From positions 1-22,450 of the forward strand of contig CAKSBP010000047.1 in NCBI GenBank assembly GCA_934438135.1: 22,450 bases of DNA, written 5' to 3'. The notes under the pieces were generated by a model. That model was given only the letters and a program-made list of their open reading frames with translations. It searched no databases and was not told the DNA's origin. Shown in pieces: positions 1-6,926 of this stretch. The position numbers and the translations under genes are program-made. Positions within the stretch are counted from its first letter, which is position 1, and each line of letters begins with the position of its first letter. This stretch comes from an uncultured Clostridium sp. GTDB lineage: Bacteria; Bacillota; Clostridia; Lachnospirales; Lachnospiraceae.

Positions 1-32
1 GCTATAACCCTTATGCAGCAAGGGGTATAGCA
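1..32. repeat. Imperfect inverted repeat at the window edge
   Basis: Arms GCTATAACCCTT (1-12) and AAGGGGTATAGC (21-32) are reverse complements except at one position, with an 8-base loop. On the plus strand the repeat is followed, after a few bases, by a T-rich run (41-47), so it could be a terminator for a plus-strand gene lying left of the window. It could also be an element end or a structured RNA. No gene is visible in 1-91, so the role cannot be decided here. Confidence 0.45.
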
Positions 33-91
33 GTTTCTTGCTTTTTTAACTGTCAAAGACGGGATTATAACAAAAAAACGTCATTTGGCAA

Positions 92-126
92 TAAAAAAAT
101 CAGAGCCATTATTCCGGCCCTGATTT
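92..126 (-). terminator. Rho-independent terminator after ylmC
   Basis: Read on the minus strand, the stem AAATCAGGGCC / GGCTCTGATTT (126-116 and 107-97) has a single G-U pair and an 8-base loop, and runs straight into seven T residues. It begins 12 bases after the ylmC stop codon and closes the spoIIGA-sigE-sigG-ylmC block. Confidence 0.9.
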
Positions 127-138
127 ACAACACTCTTA

Positions 139-396
139 TCAAACACACTTTTTCAGACAGTTTTCCAAATTAACTTCTACTAAAATTACGTCATCTCCAA
201 CCTGTTTTACATTGCATAAGTCAATAATATATTCACTCTCCCTGCCGATAAATCCAAATACTTTACAAGGTCCAGGGATAATTATAGCTAATATGCATCC
301 TTTCTCTAAGTCAAAAATCATATCGCAGACATAGCCAATTCGCTGCCCGTCTAAAATATTAATTACTTCTTTCTGCCTCAAATCACATATCCTCAA
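139..396 (-). CDS. ylmC: YlmC/YmxH family sporulation protein (PRC-barrel fold)
   Basis: Small 85-residue protein of the YlmC/YmxH family, a PRC-barrel-like fold common in spore-forming Firmicutes; its biochemical role is not established. The N-terminus MRICDLRQKEVINI and the central segment IIIPGPCKVFGF match the family pattern as I know it. An in-frame GTG at 405 would add three residues, but it is itself part of the GAGGTG ribosome binding site; that site lies 6 bases before the TTG at 396, so TTG is chosen. The gene follows sigG by 69 bases and is preceded by a sigma-E-like promoter, which suggests mother-cell expression during sporulation (inference). A terminator follows directly. Confidence 0.85.
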   Translation of the reverse strand: MRICDLRQKEVINILDGQRIGYVCDMIFDLEKGCILAIIIPGPCKVFGFIGRESEYIIDLCNVKQVGDDVILVEVNLENCLKKCV

Positions 397-424
397 AGCA
401 TACACCTCAGAACATTCTTGTTAT

Positions 425-453
425 AGTATATGAGGCAGAGTAATAGAATATTT
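425..453 (-). promoter_or_regulatory. Predicted sigma-E promoter of ylmC
   Basis: On the minus strand AAATATT (453-447) and CATATACT (432-425) are separated by 14 bases. The Bacillus sigma-E consensus is KMATATT, 14-15 bases, CATACAMT; the match differs at one base in each element. The predicted transcript would start near 418, giving a short leader before the GAGGTG site of ylmC. No equally good sigma-A match is seen. This is motif matching by eye. Confidence 0.5.
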
Positions 454-465
454 ATAGAGCTTTGG

Positions 466-1251
466 CTATTTTTTTTCTGTCAGATAATTTTTCATGTTCT
501 TAAGAGCTGATTTTTCCAACCGGCTGACCTGAGCCTGACTGATATGAATTTCATCTGCAACTTCCATCTGCGTCTTTCCTTGAAAAAAACGTAGGTTAAT
601 AATATTATTTTCCCGCTCGCTTAGACGCCCCATTGCTTCTTTCAAGGAAATCTCTTCCACCCAGTTTTCTTCTTTATTCTTCTTATCGCTGATTTGATCC
701 ATAATAAAGAGCGTGTCCCCGCCCTCCGAATAGACCGGCTCATAAAGCGACACCGGGTTCTGTATTGCATCCAGTGCAAATGTAATATCCTTTGGATTGA
801 TACCAATTTCGTCCGCTATTTCACTAACGGATGGCTCCTTATCATTTTTTTTCATTAAAGCTTCTTTCGCATAGATTGCTTTGTAGGCAGTATCGCGCAA
901 CGACCGGCTGACCCGAATGGAATTGTTATCCCTTAAATAACGTCTGATTTCACCAATAATCATTGGTACGGCATACGTGGAAAACTTCACATTTTGGGTA
1001 ACATCAAAGTTGTCAATTGCTTTCATCAGTCCGATGCATCCGATCTGAAACAAATCATCCACATTTTCGTTACTGTTGGAAAATCTCTGTATGATACTTA
1101 ATACAAGTCTTAGGTTTCCTTTAATGTAATCTTCTCTGGCCTTTTTGTCTCCTTCCTGAATACGTTTAAACAAAATTTCCTTTTCTGCATTTTTAAGTAA
1201 TGGTAATTTCGACGTATTTACACCGCAAATCTCAACTTTAAAAAGAGCCAT
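466..1251 (-). CDS. sigG: RNA polymerase sporulation sigma factor sigma-G
   Basis: Forespore-specific late sigma factor, 261 residues, close to the Bacillus length. The N-terminal signature KVEICGVNTSKLPLLKN (5-21) is characteristic of sigma-G and separates it from sigma-F. Region 2 (about 46-110) includes NLRLVLSIIQRF and DDLFQIGCIGLMKAI for core binding and -10 recognition; region 4.2 carries the helix-turn-helix TQMEVADEIHISQAQV (227-242) for the -35 element. There is no pro-sequence, as expected, since sigma-G is controlled by anti-sigma factors and not by proteolysis. The ATG is 5 bases after GGGAGGT. It lies 108 bases downstream of sigE, the usual order in Firmicutes. Confidence 0.97.
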   Translation of the reverse strand: MALFKVEICGVNTSKLPLLKNAEKEILFKRIQEGDKKAREDYIKGNLRLVLSIIQRFSNSNENVDDLFQIGCIGLMKAIDNFDVTQNVKFSTYAVPMIIGEIRRYLRDNNSIRVSRSLRDTAYKAIYAKEALMKKNDKEPSVSEIADEIGINPKDITFALDAIQNPVSLYEPVYSEGGDTLFIMDQISDKKNKEENWVEEISLKEAMGRLSERENNIINLRFFQGKTQMEVADEIHISQAQVSRLEKSALKNMKNYLTEKK

Positions 1252-1359
1252 ATAGTACCTCCCAAATCTACCATTTTATTCTTATGTCACATATAAAATG
1301 ATTTACTATACGGCTCTCATTTATTCAGTTTGCATCATGTAAATTTTAGGTAATCTATC

Positions 1360-2100
1360 TTATTCCAGCTTTAGCATTTCCTTTTTTAAGCGTTTAATAA
1401 TTTTTTTCTCAAGTCTGGATATGTAAGACTGAGAAATACCAAGCAGATCTGCTACTTCTTTCTGTGTCCGCTCATTTCCATCCTCCGTATTGAGTCCAAA
1501 ACGAAGCTGGACAATCATTCTTTCCCGGTCACTTAATTTACTTAATGCTTTATTTAATAATTTTCTATCAACTTCATCCTCTAAGTTCCGATAAATAATA
1601 TCTTCATCTGTTCCTAAAATATCAGAAAGCAGAAGTTCATTTCCATCCCAGTCTACATTCAGCGGTTCATCAATAGAAACCTCCATTTTTGTCTTATTGT
1701 TGCGTCTTAAATACATTAATATCTCATTTTCAATACATCTGGAAGCATAAGTCGCAAGTTTAATATTTTTTTCTGGATTGAATGTATTAATTGCCTTAAT
1801 CAGTCCAATGGTTCCAATGGATATCAGGTCTTCTACGCCGATACCCGTATTGTCAAATTTCTTCGCAATGTAGACAACCAGTCGCAGATTATGCTCTACT
1901 AAAATGGCCTTTGCTTCTGAATCCCGTTCGGTTCCAAGACAACCGATTACCGCAGATTCTTCTTCCGCATCCAAAGGAGCCGGCAGTACTTCTGCTCCTC
2001 CAATATAATGAATGTCACCTTTTTGTCCAAGCAGCATCTGTTTCAAATCCGGAATCACCCGGAACTGAAATTTATTTGGTAATGAAATTTTTAAAAGCAT
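1360..2100 (-). CDS. sigE: RNA polymerase sporulation sigma factor sigma-E (pro-sigma-E)
   Basis: Early mother-cell sigma factor, 246 residues. It is made as an inactive precursor: the first about 28 residues precede the conserved HYIGGAEVLPAPL (31-43), and by analogy with Bacillus, SpoIIGA would cut in or beside GQKGDI (25-30). Region 2 contains NLRLVVYIAKKF (71-82) and DLISIGTIGLIKAINTF (91-107); the C-terminal helix-turn-helix is TQKEVADLLGISQSYISRLE. The pro-sequence itself shows little resemblance to that of Bacillus, which is the least conserved part of the family. The ATG follows AGGGGG by 8 bases. The gene directly follows spoIIGA, its processing protease, by 45 bases, so the two are very probably cotranscribed. 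Confidence 0.97.
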   Translation of the reverse strand: MLLKISLPNKFQFRVIPDLKQMLLGQKGDIHYIGGAEVLPAPLDAEEESAVIGCLGTERDSEAKAILVEHNLRLVVYIAKKFDNTGIGVEDLISIGTIGLIKAINTFNPEKNIKLATYASRCIENEILMYLRRNNKTKMEVSIDEPLNVDWDGNELLLSDILGTDEDIIYRNLEDEVDRKLLNKALSKLSDRERMIVQLRFGLNTEDGNERTQKEVADLLGISQSYISRLEKKIIKRLKKEMLKLE

Positions 2101-2145
2101 TGACGTTCCCCCTGTTATTGAATTTCAAATTTACATTCAGGTGTT

Positions 2146-3036
2146 CTATACATGCAAAATCACCTGATATTTTCCCTGTGACGACAATTTTCCCGGATAC
2201 AGTCCGATTAATACATTTTCCCTTCGAACTGGTTTCTCTCTCATATCTGTCTCTAGATAATCCACTGTAACGGTAATTAAAAGCCCGTTTTCCCTGCCTA
2301 TTGAGTGAAATGGCACCATTCTGGGTGCTAAATGACTGTCCGCTTCTACTGTTTCCTGTGAGAATCCCTGTTCCATAAACAGTTCCAATGTCTGTTTCTC
2401 TTTTTCTGAAAATAAGTTCTTTACAAATTCATACTCCGCAATAAATACCGGACGTCTGGTTACTGGATCAAGCAGCAGGTTTCCGGTATCAACAAGTCCT
2501 AGTCCATTTACCTGATTTTCTCTATATCCAATCGAAACTTCATGAAATAATTTACTTTTTTTTACAGTCTGTTGACGCAGAGCACCACACAGAGGCAGAA
2601 ATACAATCATGCATCCTGCCGCCTCCATCAAATTCCAGACAGTTATCCTGCTCCACACGGAGTAAAACGGTATATTTTTTATCAGCTGATTTGTTACTTT
2701 GTGATAATAGATAAAATCGCACAGACCATTCATAAGAAAAGCAGTAAGATAAAGTTCTAATACCTGCGTAGCAAAAATTCGAATTCCCTGATAGCCAAAT
2801 GCAGTCAGCAGCATTCCCCAGCCTGTCAGTATATAAAACAACACTACTCTAAGAACAGGTGGAATATCTGCCATCATAAGTGACAGGCAACTCCCACATC
2901 CTCCTAAAAGCGCTGCCAGCGACATTTTTATATATGTACTGTTACATCTCCCTATCTTCTTTACAATTGCAAGCAAAGTAAAGTCCATACACACATTGAC
3001 GAAAAAATAAACATCAATATAAACTGTTAAATGCAA
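2146..3036 (-). CDS. spoIIGA: Sporulation sigma-E processing peptidase SpoIIGA
   Basis: Membrane-bound aspartic protease that activates pro-sigma-E at the sporulation septum after a forespore signal (SpoIIR in Bacillus). The N-terminal half (about 1-155) is hydrophobic with about five membrane segments, beginning TVYIDVYFFVNVCMDF. The C-terminal half is the protease domain with the aspartate motif GLVDTGNLLLDP; DTG is at residues 183-185, the same position as the catalytic Asp183 known from Bacillus. The full length of 296 residues is normal. Start is a TTG codon, supported by AGGAGG six bases upstream; no ATG lies in frame nearby. It heads the spoIIGA-sigE-sigG block and has its own promoter. 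Confidence 0.95.
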   Translation of the reverse strand: MHLTVYIDVYFFVNVCMDFTLLAIVKKIGRCNSTYIKMSLAALLGGCGSCLSLMMADIPPVLRVVLFYILTGWGMLLTAFGYQGIRIFATQVLELYLTAFLMNGLCDFIYYHKVTNQLIKNIPFYSVWSRITVWNLMEAAGCMIVFLPLCGALRQQTVKKSKLFHEVSIGYRENQVNGLGLVDTGNLLLDPVTRRPVFIAEYEFVKNLFSEKEKQTLELFMEQGFSQETVEADSHLAPRMVPFHSIGRENGLLITVTVDYLETDMREKPVRRENVLIGLYPGKLSSQGKYQVILHV

Positions 3037-3068
3037 TGTTCACCTCCTGTACCTCACTTCCATTAGCT

Positions 3069-3101
3069 ATTATAAAACAAGTGGTCCTTTAAATATGTCA
3101 C
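3069..3101 (-). promoter_or_regulatory. Putative spoIIGA promoter with long spacer (Spo0A-type)
   Basis: On the minus strand GTGACA (3101-3096) and a perfect TATAAT (3074-3069) are separated by 21 bases instead of 17. The Bacillus spoIIG promoter is known for a 22-base spacer and for needing Spo0A to work with sigma-A. A plus-strand TGTCACA at 3096-3102 matches the 0A box TGTCGAA at five of seven positions, which is weak. The transcript would start near 3062, with the AGGAGG of spoIIGA at 3048-3043. Confidence 0.5.
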
Positions 3102-3169
3102 AATATGGAAGTATATTCCTGTTTTTCATTTCCTTTTTTTTACATTATTCATGTCCAGCCCATCTCTTC

Positions 3170-3367
3170 TCATGGTTTAAGGTGGAAATCTAACATATTA
3201 ACCCACTCTCTGATAAACTGGGCGCATTTCTCAGCCTTATAACTATTGCTTACATCCTAGATACGACAGGTGAGTTCTTCCATCCTCTTCTTAATCTTTG
3301 CAGAGGATTTCACATGTGGTTTTGCCTTGTATGAATACATTCGGATGTCAACCAGATACTTTCTTAC
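3170..3367 (-). pseudogene. Remnant of a group II intron reverse transcriptase/maturase (C-terminal fragment)
   Basis: A 66-codon frame, broken by an in-frame TAG at 3259-3257, reads like the end of the RT and maturase (X) domain of group II intron proteins. The segments KPHVKSSAKIKKRMEELTCR and AEKCAQFIREWVN resemble the common pattern PHxKSxxKxKxRxxELTSR followed by IRGWVNYF. There is no start codon, no RT catalytic YADD part, no recognisable intron domain V or VI, and the frame ends in TGA at 3172-3170. It therefore looks like a decayed scar. It occupies most of the 406-base gap between ftsZ and spoIIGA; apart from the ftsZ terminator and the spoIIGA promoter nothing else is seen there. 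The assignment is by pattern recognition alone. Confidence 0.55.
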
Positions 3368-3375
3368 AATAGAGC

Positions 3376-3410
3376 AAACAAAAAGACCTCGTTCTTAAAA
3401 ACGAGATCTT
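3376..3410 (-). terminator. Rho-independent terminator after ftsZ
   Basis: On the minus strand the stem AAGATCTCGTT / AACGAGGTCTT (3410-3400 and 3393-3383) has eleven pairs with one G-U, a six-base loop and a following T-rich tail. It starts 32 bases after the ftsZ stop codon and separates the division genes from the sporulation block. Confidence 0.9.
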
Positions 3411-3442
3411 CTAATTTCTATAAGCGATTCTATTACCCTTAC

Positions 3443-4681
3443 CTATTTATTATGATTTCTCTGTAAAAATTCTGGAATCTTAATTCCGCCATGTTCAGAT
3501 TCTGGCTTTAACACTGGTTTCACTGGTGTTGGATTATAGCCATAGTTCTGAGTCGGTGCACTATGAGGAATAAATGGTCTCTGAGTTGGTGCCTGCTTTG
3601 CTGCAACTGCACTGGAATTTACAGTATACTGCTGCTGTGGCTGTGGTTCTGGATTTATCTGTGATTTAAAACCATAAGACTGTTTCGTCGCTGCAGCGTT
3701 CACAAAATTTGGAGTTGCAATCGGAGAACCCTGTTCTTCTAAACCGGTAGCAATAACAGTAATAACAGCCTGATCTGGTGTTGTTTCATCGTACATCGCA
3801 CCAAAGATAATGTTTGCAGATTCACCTGCCAGCTCCTGTACATAAGTAGCTGCTTCGTTAGCTTCAAACAGACTGACATCTCCGGATACATTAATAATAA
3901 CATGAGATGCACCTTCAATAGTTGTCTCAAGCAATGGACTGGAAATTGCAAGTTTTACTGCATCTACACACTTCTCATCACCATGTCCCACACCAATACC
4001 AATATGTGCAATACCCTTGTCCTTCATTACAGTCTGTACATCCGCAAAGTCGAGGTTAATCAGACCTGGTACATTAATTAAGTCTGTAATCCCCTGAACA
4101 CCCTGCTGTAATACTTCATCTGCTTTTCTTAAGGCATCTGGCATAGTAGTTCTTCTATCTACGATTTCAAGTAATTTATCATTTGGAATAACAATCAGCG
4201 TATCCACATTTTTCTTAAGACGTTCAATACCACTAATCGCATTATTCATTCTGGTCTTTGCTTCAAAACGGAATGGTTTTGTAACAATTCCGACAGTCAG
4301 GATTCCCATTTCTTTTGCAATCTGTGCTACAACCGGTGCTGCACCTGTACCGGTACCACCGCCCATACCACAGGTTACAAAAACCATATCGCATCCTTTT
4401 ACTACATCAGCTAATTCTTCGCGGCTTTCTTCTGCAGCCTTTTCCCCAACTTCAGGCTGTGCCCCTGCTCCTAACCCCTTTGTCAGTTTTTCTCCAATTT
4501 GAATGCAGGTCGGCGCCTTACACGTCTTTAAATGCTGTTTATCTGTATTTACACAGACAAAATCAACCCCCGCAATACTTTCTTCAATCATTCTATTAAC
4601 AGCATTATTGCCTGCGCCCCCAACACCAACAACTAAAATCTTAGCCGCTGATTCAGGCTCGTTCGTTTTAATTTCAAGCAA
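3443..4681 (-). CDS. ftsZ: Cell division protein FtsZ
   Basis: Tubulin-like GTPase that polymerises into the Z ring at midcell; 412 residues. The nucleotide-binding part has VVGVGGAGNNAVNRM (17-31) and the tubulin signature GGGTGTG (107-113); the T7 synergy loop NLDFADV (209-215) contributes the catalytic aspartates to the neighbouring subunit. A Gln/Pro/Asn-rich linker (about 330-395) leads to the C-terminal peptide KIPEFLQRNHNK, which binds membrane anchors and regulators. Start is TTG with a strong AAAGGAGG eight bases before it; MLEIKTNE is the usual N-terminus in related bacteria. A promoter lies in the 135-base gap upstream, and a terminator follows. No ftsA accompanies it in this window. 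Confidence 0.98.
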   Translation of the reverse strand: MLEIKTNEPESAAKILVVGVGGAGNNAVNRMIEESIAGVDFVCVNTDKQHLKTCKAPTCIQIGEKLTKGLGAGAQPEVGEKAAEESREELADVVKGCDMVFVTCGMGGGTGTGAAPVVAQIAKEMGILTVGIVTKPFRFEAKTRMNNAISGIERLKKNVDTLIVIPNDKLLEIVDRRTTMPDALRKADEVLQQGVQGITDLINVPGLINLDFADVQTVMKDKGIAHIGIGVGHGDEKCVDAVKLAISSPLLETTIEGASHVIINVSGDVSLFEANEAATYVQELAGESANIIFGAMYDETTPDQAVITVIATGLEEQGSPIATPNFVNAAATKQSYGFKSQINPEPQPQQQYTVNSSAVAAKQAPTQRPFIPHSAPTQNYGYNPTPVKPVLKPESEHGGIKIPEFLQRNHNK

Positions 4682-4769
4682 GGTACTTCCTCCTTTATTC
4701 TATATAAAAAATCCCTATTTTTCTGCCCAACTGCATAATAGCTCTATTAAACACTAATTTCTATACTAT

Positions 4770-4798
4770 ATAATATATTTTTTCCTATAAATAATCAA
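4770..4798 (-). promoter_or_regulatory. Predicted sigma-A promoter of ftsZ
   Basis: On the minus strand TTGATT (4798-4793), a 17-base spacer and TATTAT (4775-4770). It lies just after ftsQ and about 90 bases before the ftsZ start, within an AT-rich gap without other genes. It would allow FtsZ to be made independently of the upstream wall genes. Confidence 0.6.
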
Positions 4799-4816
4799 CC
4801 CTTTCTTCAATAAAAA

Positions 4817-5569
4817 TTAATTCTCGCGTAAAATGACATCGTCCTGCCCTTCCTTGTAATCCTGCATGTCCAAAACTCCTGTAAGCTTCTTCTGCTCTGC
4901 AAGAGACAACAGATTTTTCAGGTTTGCAATCTGCACATCATAACTTTTCTGCTTTCCAAAAAGGACTTTTATATCACCAGAATACAGAGTTACTTCCTTA
5001 TTATAATTAAAATATATTTTATCAATGTCTAATTTATGCCTCTGAATTAATAAAGATATGTCCAAAATGGTGTCAAATATAGAATCATCGTCGACAGAAA
5101 GCTTGTCATAAAGCTTCATTTTCTGAAAGGATACACCAGTAACCAACGGAATATCTTCCATCCGCTTATTGGATATTTCTACGATAACACCATCCTTATC
5201 CAGATACAAGTATTCTCCCATATATTTTATGCATGAAATTAATGATTTTTCATATATATTAATATGAATTTCTTTTGGGCTTATAAAATCAAGTTCATAT
5301 CCGTCTACAAACGGAATATTCACATTCTTAAAGTATTTATACTTCAGATAAAATATCAGTGTATTTTCATCCAACACACTTTTTTCAAATCGTTCTGTAA
5401 TATCATCTTCTGTATAAAAACTGCATCCTGTTACATGAAGGGTTTTCAAACGAAAAAAGGCAGCCAGGGCGATTAGAAGCATACCTAGAAACACACATAC
5501 AAGAAACAGGATAACAGATACTTTTTTCTTTTGTATTTTCAGTTTATTCTTCCAGAATACACTACTCAT
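4817..5569 (-). CDS. ftsQ: Cell division protein FtsQ/DivIB
   Basis: Bitopic divisome protein of 250 residues that links FtsL and the septal wall synthase complex. A short basic cytoplasmic N-terminus (NKLKIQKKK) is followed by one membrane segment (about 17-39) and an extracellular POTRA domain starting LKTLHVTGCSFYTEDDITERF (41-61, read with break), then a beta-rich region including YLYLDKDGVIVE, a common FtsQ/DivIB feature. Sequence conservation in this family is low, so the call rests on topology, the POTRA start and its position between murA and ftsZ. The ATG has GGAG nine bases upstream. Only 35 bases separate it from murA, so cotranscription is likely. Confidence 0.88.
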   Translation of the reverse strand: MSSVFWKNKLKIQKKKVSVILFLVCVFLGMLLIALAAFFRLKTLHVTGCSFYTEDDITERFEKSVLDENTLIFYLKYKYFKNVNIPFVDGYELDFISPKEIHINIYEKSLISCIKYMGEYLYLDKDGVIVEISNKRMEDIPLVTGVSFQKMKLYDKLSVDDDSIFDTILDISLLIQRHKLDIDKIYFNYNKEVTLYSGDIKVLFGKQKSYDVQIANLKNLLSLAEQKKLTGVLDMQDYKEGQDDVILREN

Positions 5570-5604
5570 CTTATCATACTCCTATTTAAAATTCTCAGGA
5601 AACT

Positions 5605-6858
5605 TTATGAAATACGTAGAATATGAGCGCCAAGTTTCTGCATCGTTCCAGCAATATCTTCGTATCCACGTTCAATATACTGGATGTTGGATACTGTTGT
5701 CATTCCTTCAGCCATCAGTCCGGCGATGATTAATGCCGCACCACCTCGTAAATCAGATGCACTGACACTGGCACCATGCAGGGTATTCACACCATGAATA
5801 ACGGCTGCTCTTCCATCTACATATATGCCTGCTCCCATTTTTTTCAGTTCCGGAACCGTTTTAAAACGTCCTTCAAACAGATTTTCAATTATAATACTGG
5901 TTCCCTTTGCCTTTGTTAGAACAGCCATTGTCTGGGACTGCATATCCGTCGGAAATCCAGGATATGGTCTGGTACGGATTAAATCTACTTTTTTCACTTT
6001 ACCGGATGCTTTCACATAAACACCGGTTTCTGTATTTACCAGGAGAACCCCCATTTTCTGATAAATATCAAACACTTCGCCTAAATCACCTGCACATGCT
6101 CCATCAATATGAATCTCTCCACCTGTACCTGTAACAGCTGCCAGATACGTACCAAATACAATCCTATCGCTCGGTGCCTGATATGTGGTTCCATGGAGTT
6201 TTTTTACTCCCCGGATTACAATCTTTTCTGTTCCAGCACCGGCAATTTCAGCACCCATACTACAAAGAAAGTGGCATAATTCCTTAATTTCCGGTTCTTT
6301 TGCCGCATTATAAATGACCGTAACACCTTCTGCCAGAACTCCTGCCAGAATAATATTTTCTGTAGCACCAACACTTGGGAAATCCAATACATGTTCGCAG
6401 CCTGTCAGCTGATTTGTTTTCAGTGTAATCCATTCTTCTTTTTCTTCTACTTCTACATTCATCTTTCGAAATGCATTTAAATGCAGATTAATCGGGCGTG
6501 CTCCAATGGAACAGCCTCCTGGATAACTGATTAATACATTCTTTTCCCTGCCAAGCATGGAACCTGCTAAAATAATAGAGGAACGCATTACTCTTGCATG
6601 ACTTTCCATAATTCTTACTGAATTTATAACAGCCGGGTTAATAACAATTGCTTTGTCTTCCCAGTGTATATCACATCCAATTCCTTCTAACAGTGATATC
6701 ATTCCAAGTACATCACTGATTTTGGGACAATTTTCAATACGAATACTCTCTTTACAAAGAACAGACGCTGCAAGCATCGGCAGAACGGCATTCTTAGAAC
6801 CCTGTACCGTAATTTCGCCAGACAGCTTCGCGCCTCCTTCTACCTGAAATAATGCCAT
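5605..6858 (-). CDS. murA: UDP-N-acetylglucosamine 1-carboxyvinyltransferase MurA
   Basis: Cytoplasmic enzyme for the first committed step of peptidoglycan synthesis, transferring enolpyruvate from PEP to UDP-GlcNAc. It has the EPSP-synthase-type double fold; GSKNAVLP holds the catalytic Lys22-Asn23 and YPGGCSIGARPINLHL holds the catalytic Cys116, the residue attacked by fosfomycin in this family. Length is 417 residues, normal. A GTG three codons upstream (6867) would also be in frame, but it forms part of the GGGGTG site that best serves the ATG at 6858, so ATG is chosen. That site is contained in a possible hairpin. Firmicutes often carry a second murA elsewhere; this copy sits inside the dcw cluster between ftsW and ftsQ, where murG is more usual. 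Confidence 0.95.
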   Translation of the reverse strand: MALFQVEGGAKLSGEITVQGSKNAVLPMLAASVLCKESIRIENCPKISDVLGMISLLEGIGCDIHWEDKAIVINPAVINSVRIMESHARVMRSSIILAGSMLGREKNVLISYPGGCSIGARPINLHLNAFRKMNVEVEEKEEWITLKTNQLTGCEHVLDFPSVGATENIILAGVLAEGVTVIYNAAKEPEIKELCHFLCSMGAEIAGAGTEKIVIRGVKKLHGTTYQAPSDRIVFGTYLAAVTGTGGEIHIDGACAGDLGEVFDIYQKMGVLLVNTETGVYVKASGKVKKVDLIRTRPYPGFPTDMQSQTMAVLTKAKGTSIIIENLFEGRFKTVPELKKMGAGIYVDGRAAVIHGVNTLHGASVSASDLRGGAALIIAGLMAEGMTTVSNIQYIERGYEDIAGTMQKLGAHILRIS

Positions 6859-6860
6859 AG

Positions 6861-6906
6861 GGCACACCCCATATAGCCAATAATATACTAATAATATATG
6901 AGGGGT
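6861..6906 (-). promoter_or_regulatory. Possible hairpin covering the murA ribosome binding site
   Basis: On the minus strand ACCCCTCATATA (6906-6895) can pair with TATATGGGGT (6875-6866) with a two-base bulge, enclosing an AT-rich loop. The GGGGTG used as the murA SD lies in the 3' arm. The fold could lower murA translation or couple it to passage of ribosomes from ftsW, whose stop codon lies 20 bases before the hairpin. There is no downstream T-run on the minus strand, so it is not a terminator in that direction. Confidence 0.3.
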
Positions 6907-6926
6907 TTTGCTGTTTGTGCATTCTT

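Noticed and set aside
1252..1359. Possible sigma-F or sigma-G promoter before sigG (GTATA followed by CATAAGA)
   Set aside because: The spacing of 20 bases does not fit the known consensus and the -10 element is poor, so it was not listed as a feature.
3037..3442. An intact mobile group II intron in the ftsZ-spoIIGA gap
   Set aside because: The gap is only 406 bases, far too short, has no RT catalytic motif or domain V, and the frame is interrupted.
4315..4757. Plus-strand open frames of 84-94 codons opposite ftsZ and similar frames opposite many other genes
   Set aside because: They lie antisense to well-supported conserved genes, lack ribosome binding sites and show no family features; they are shadows.
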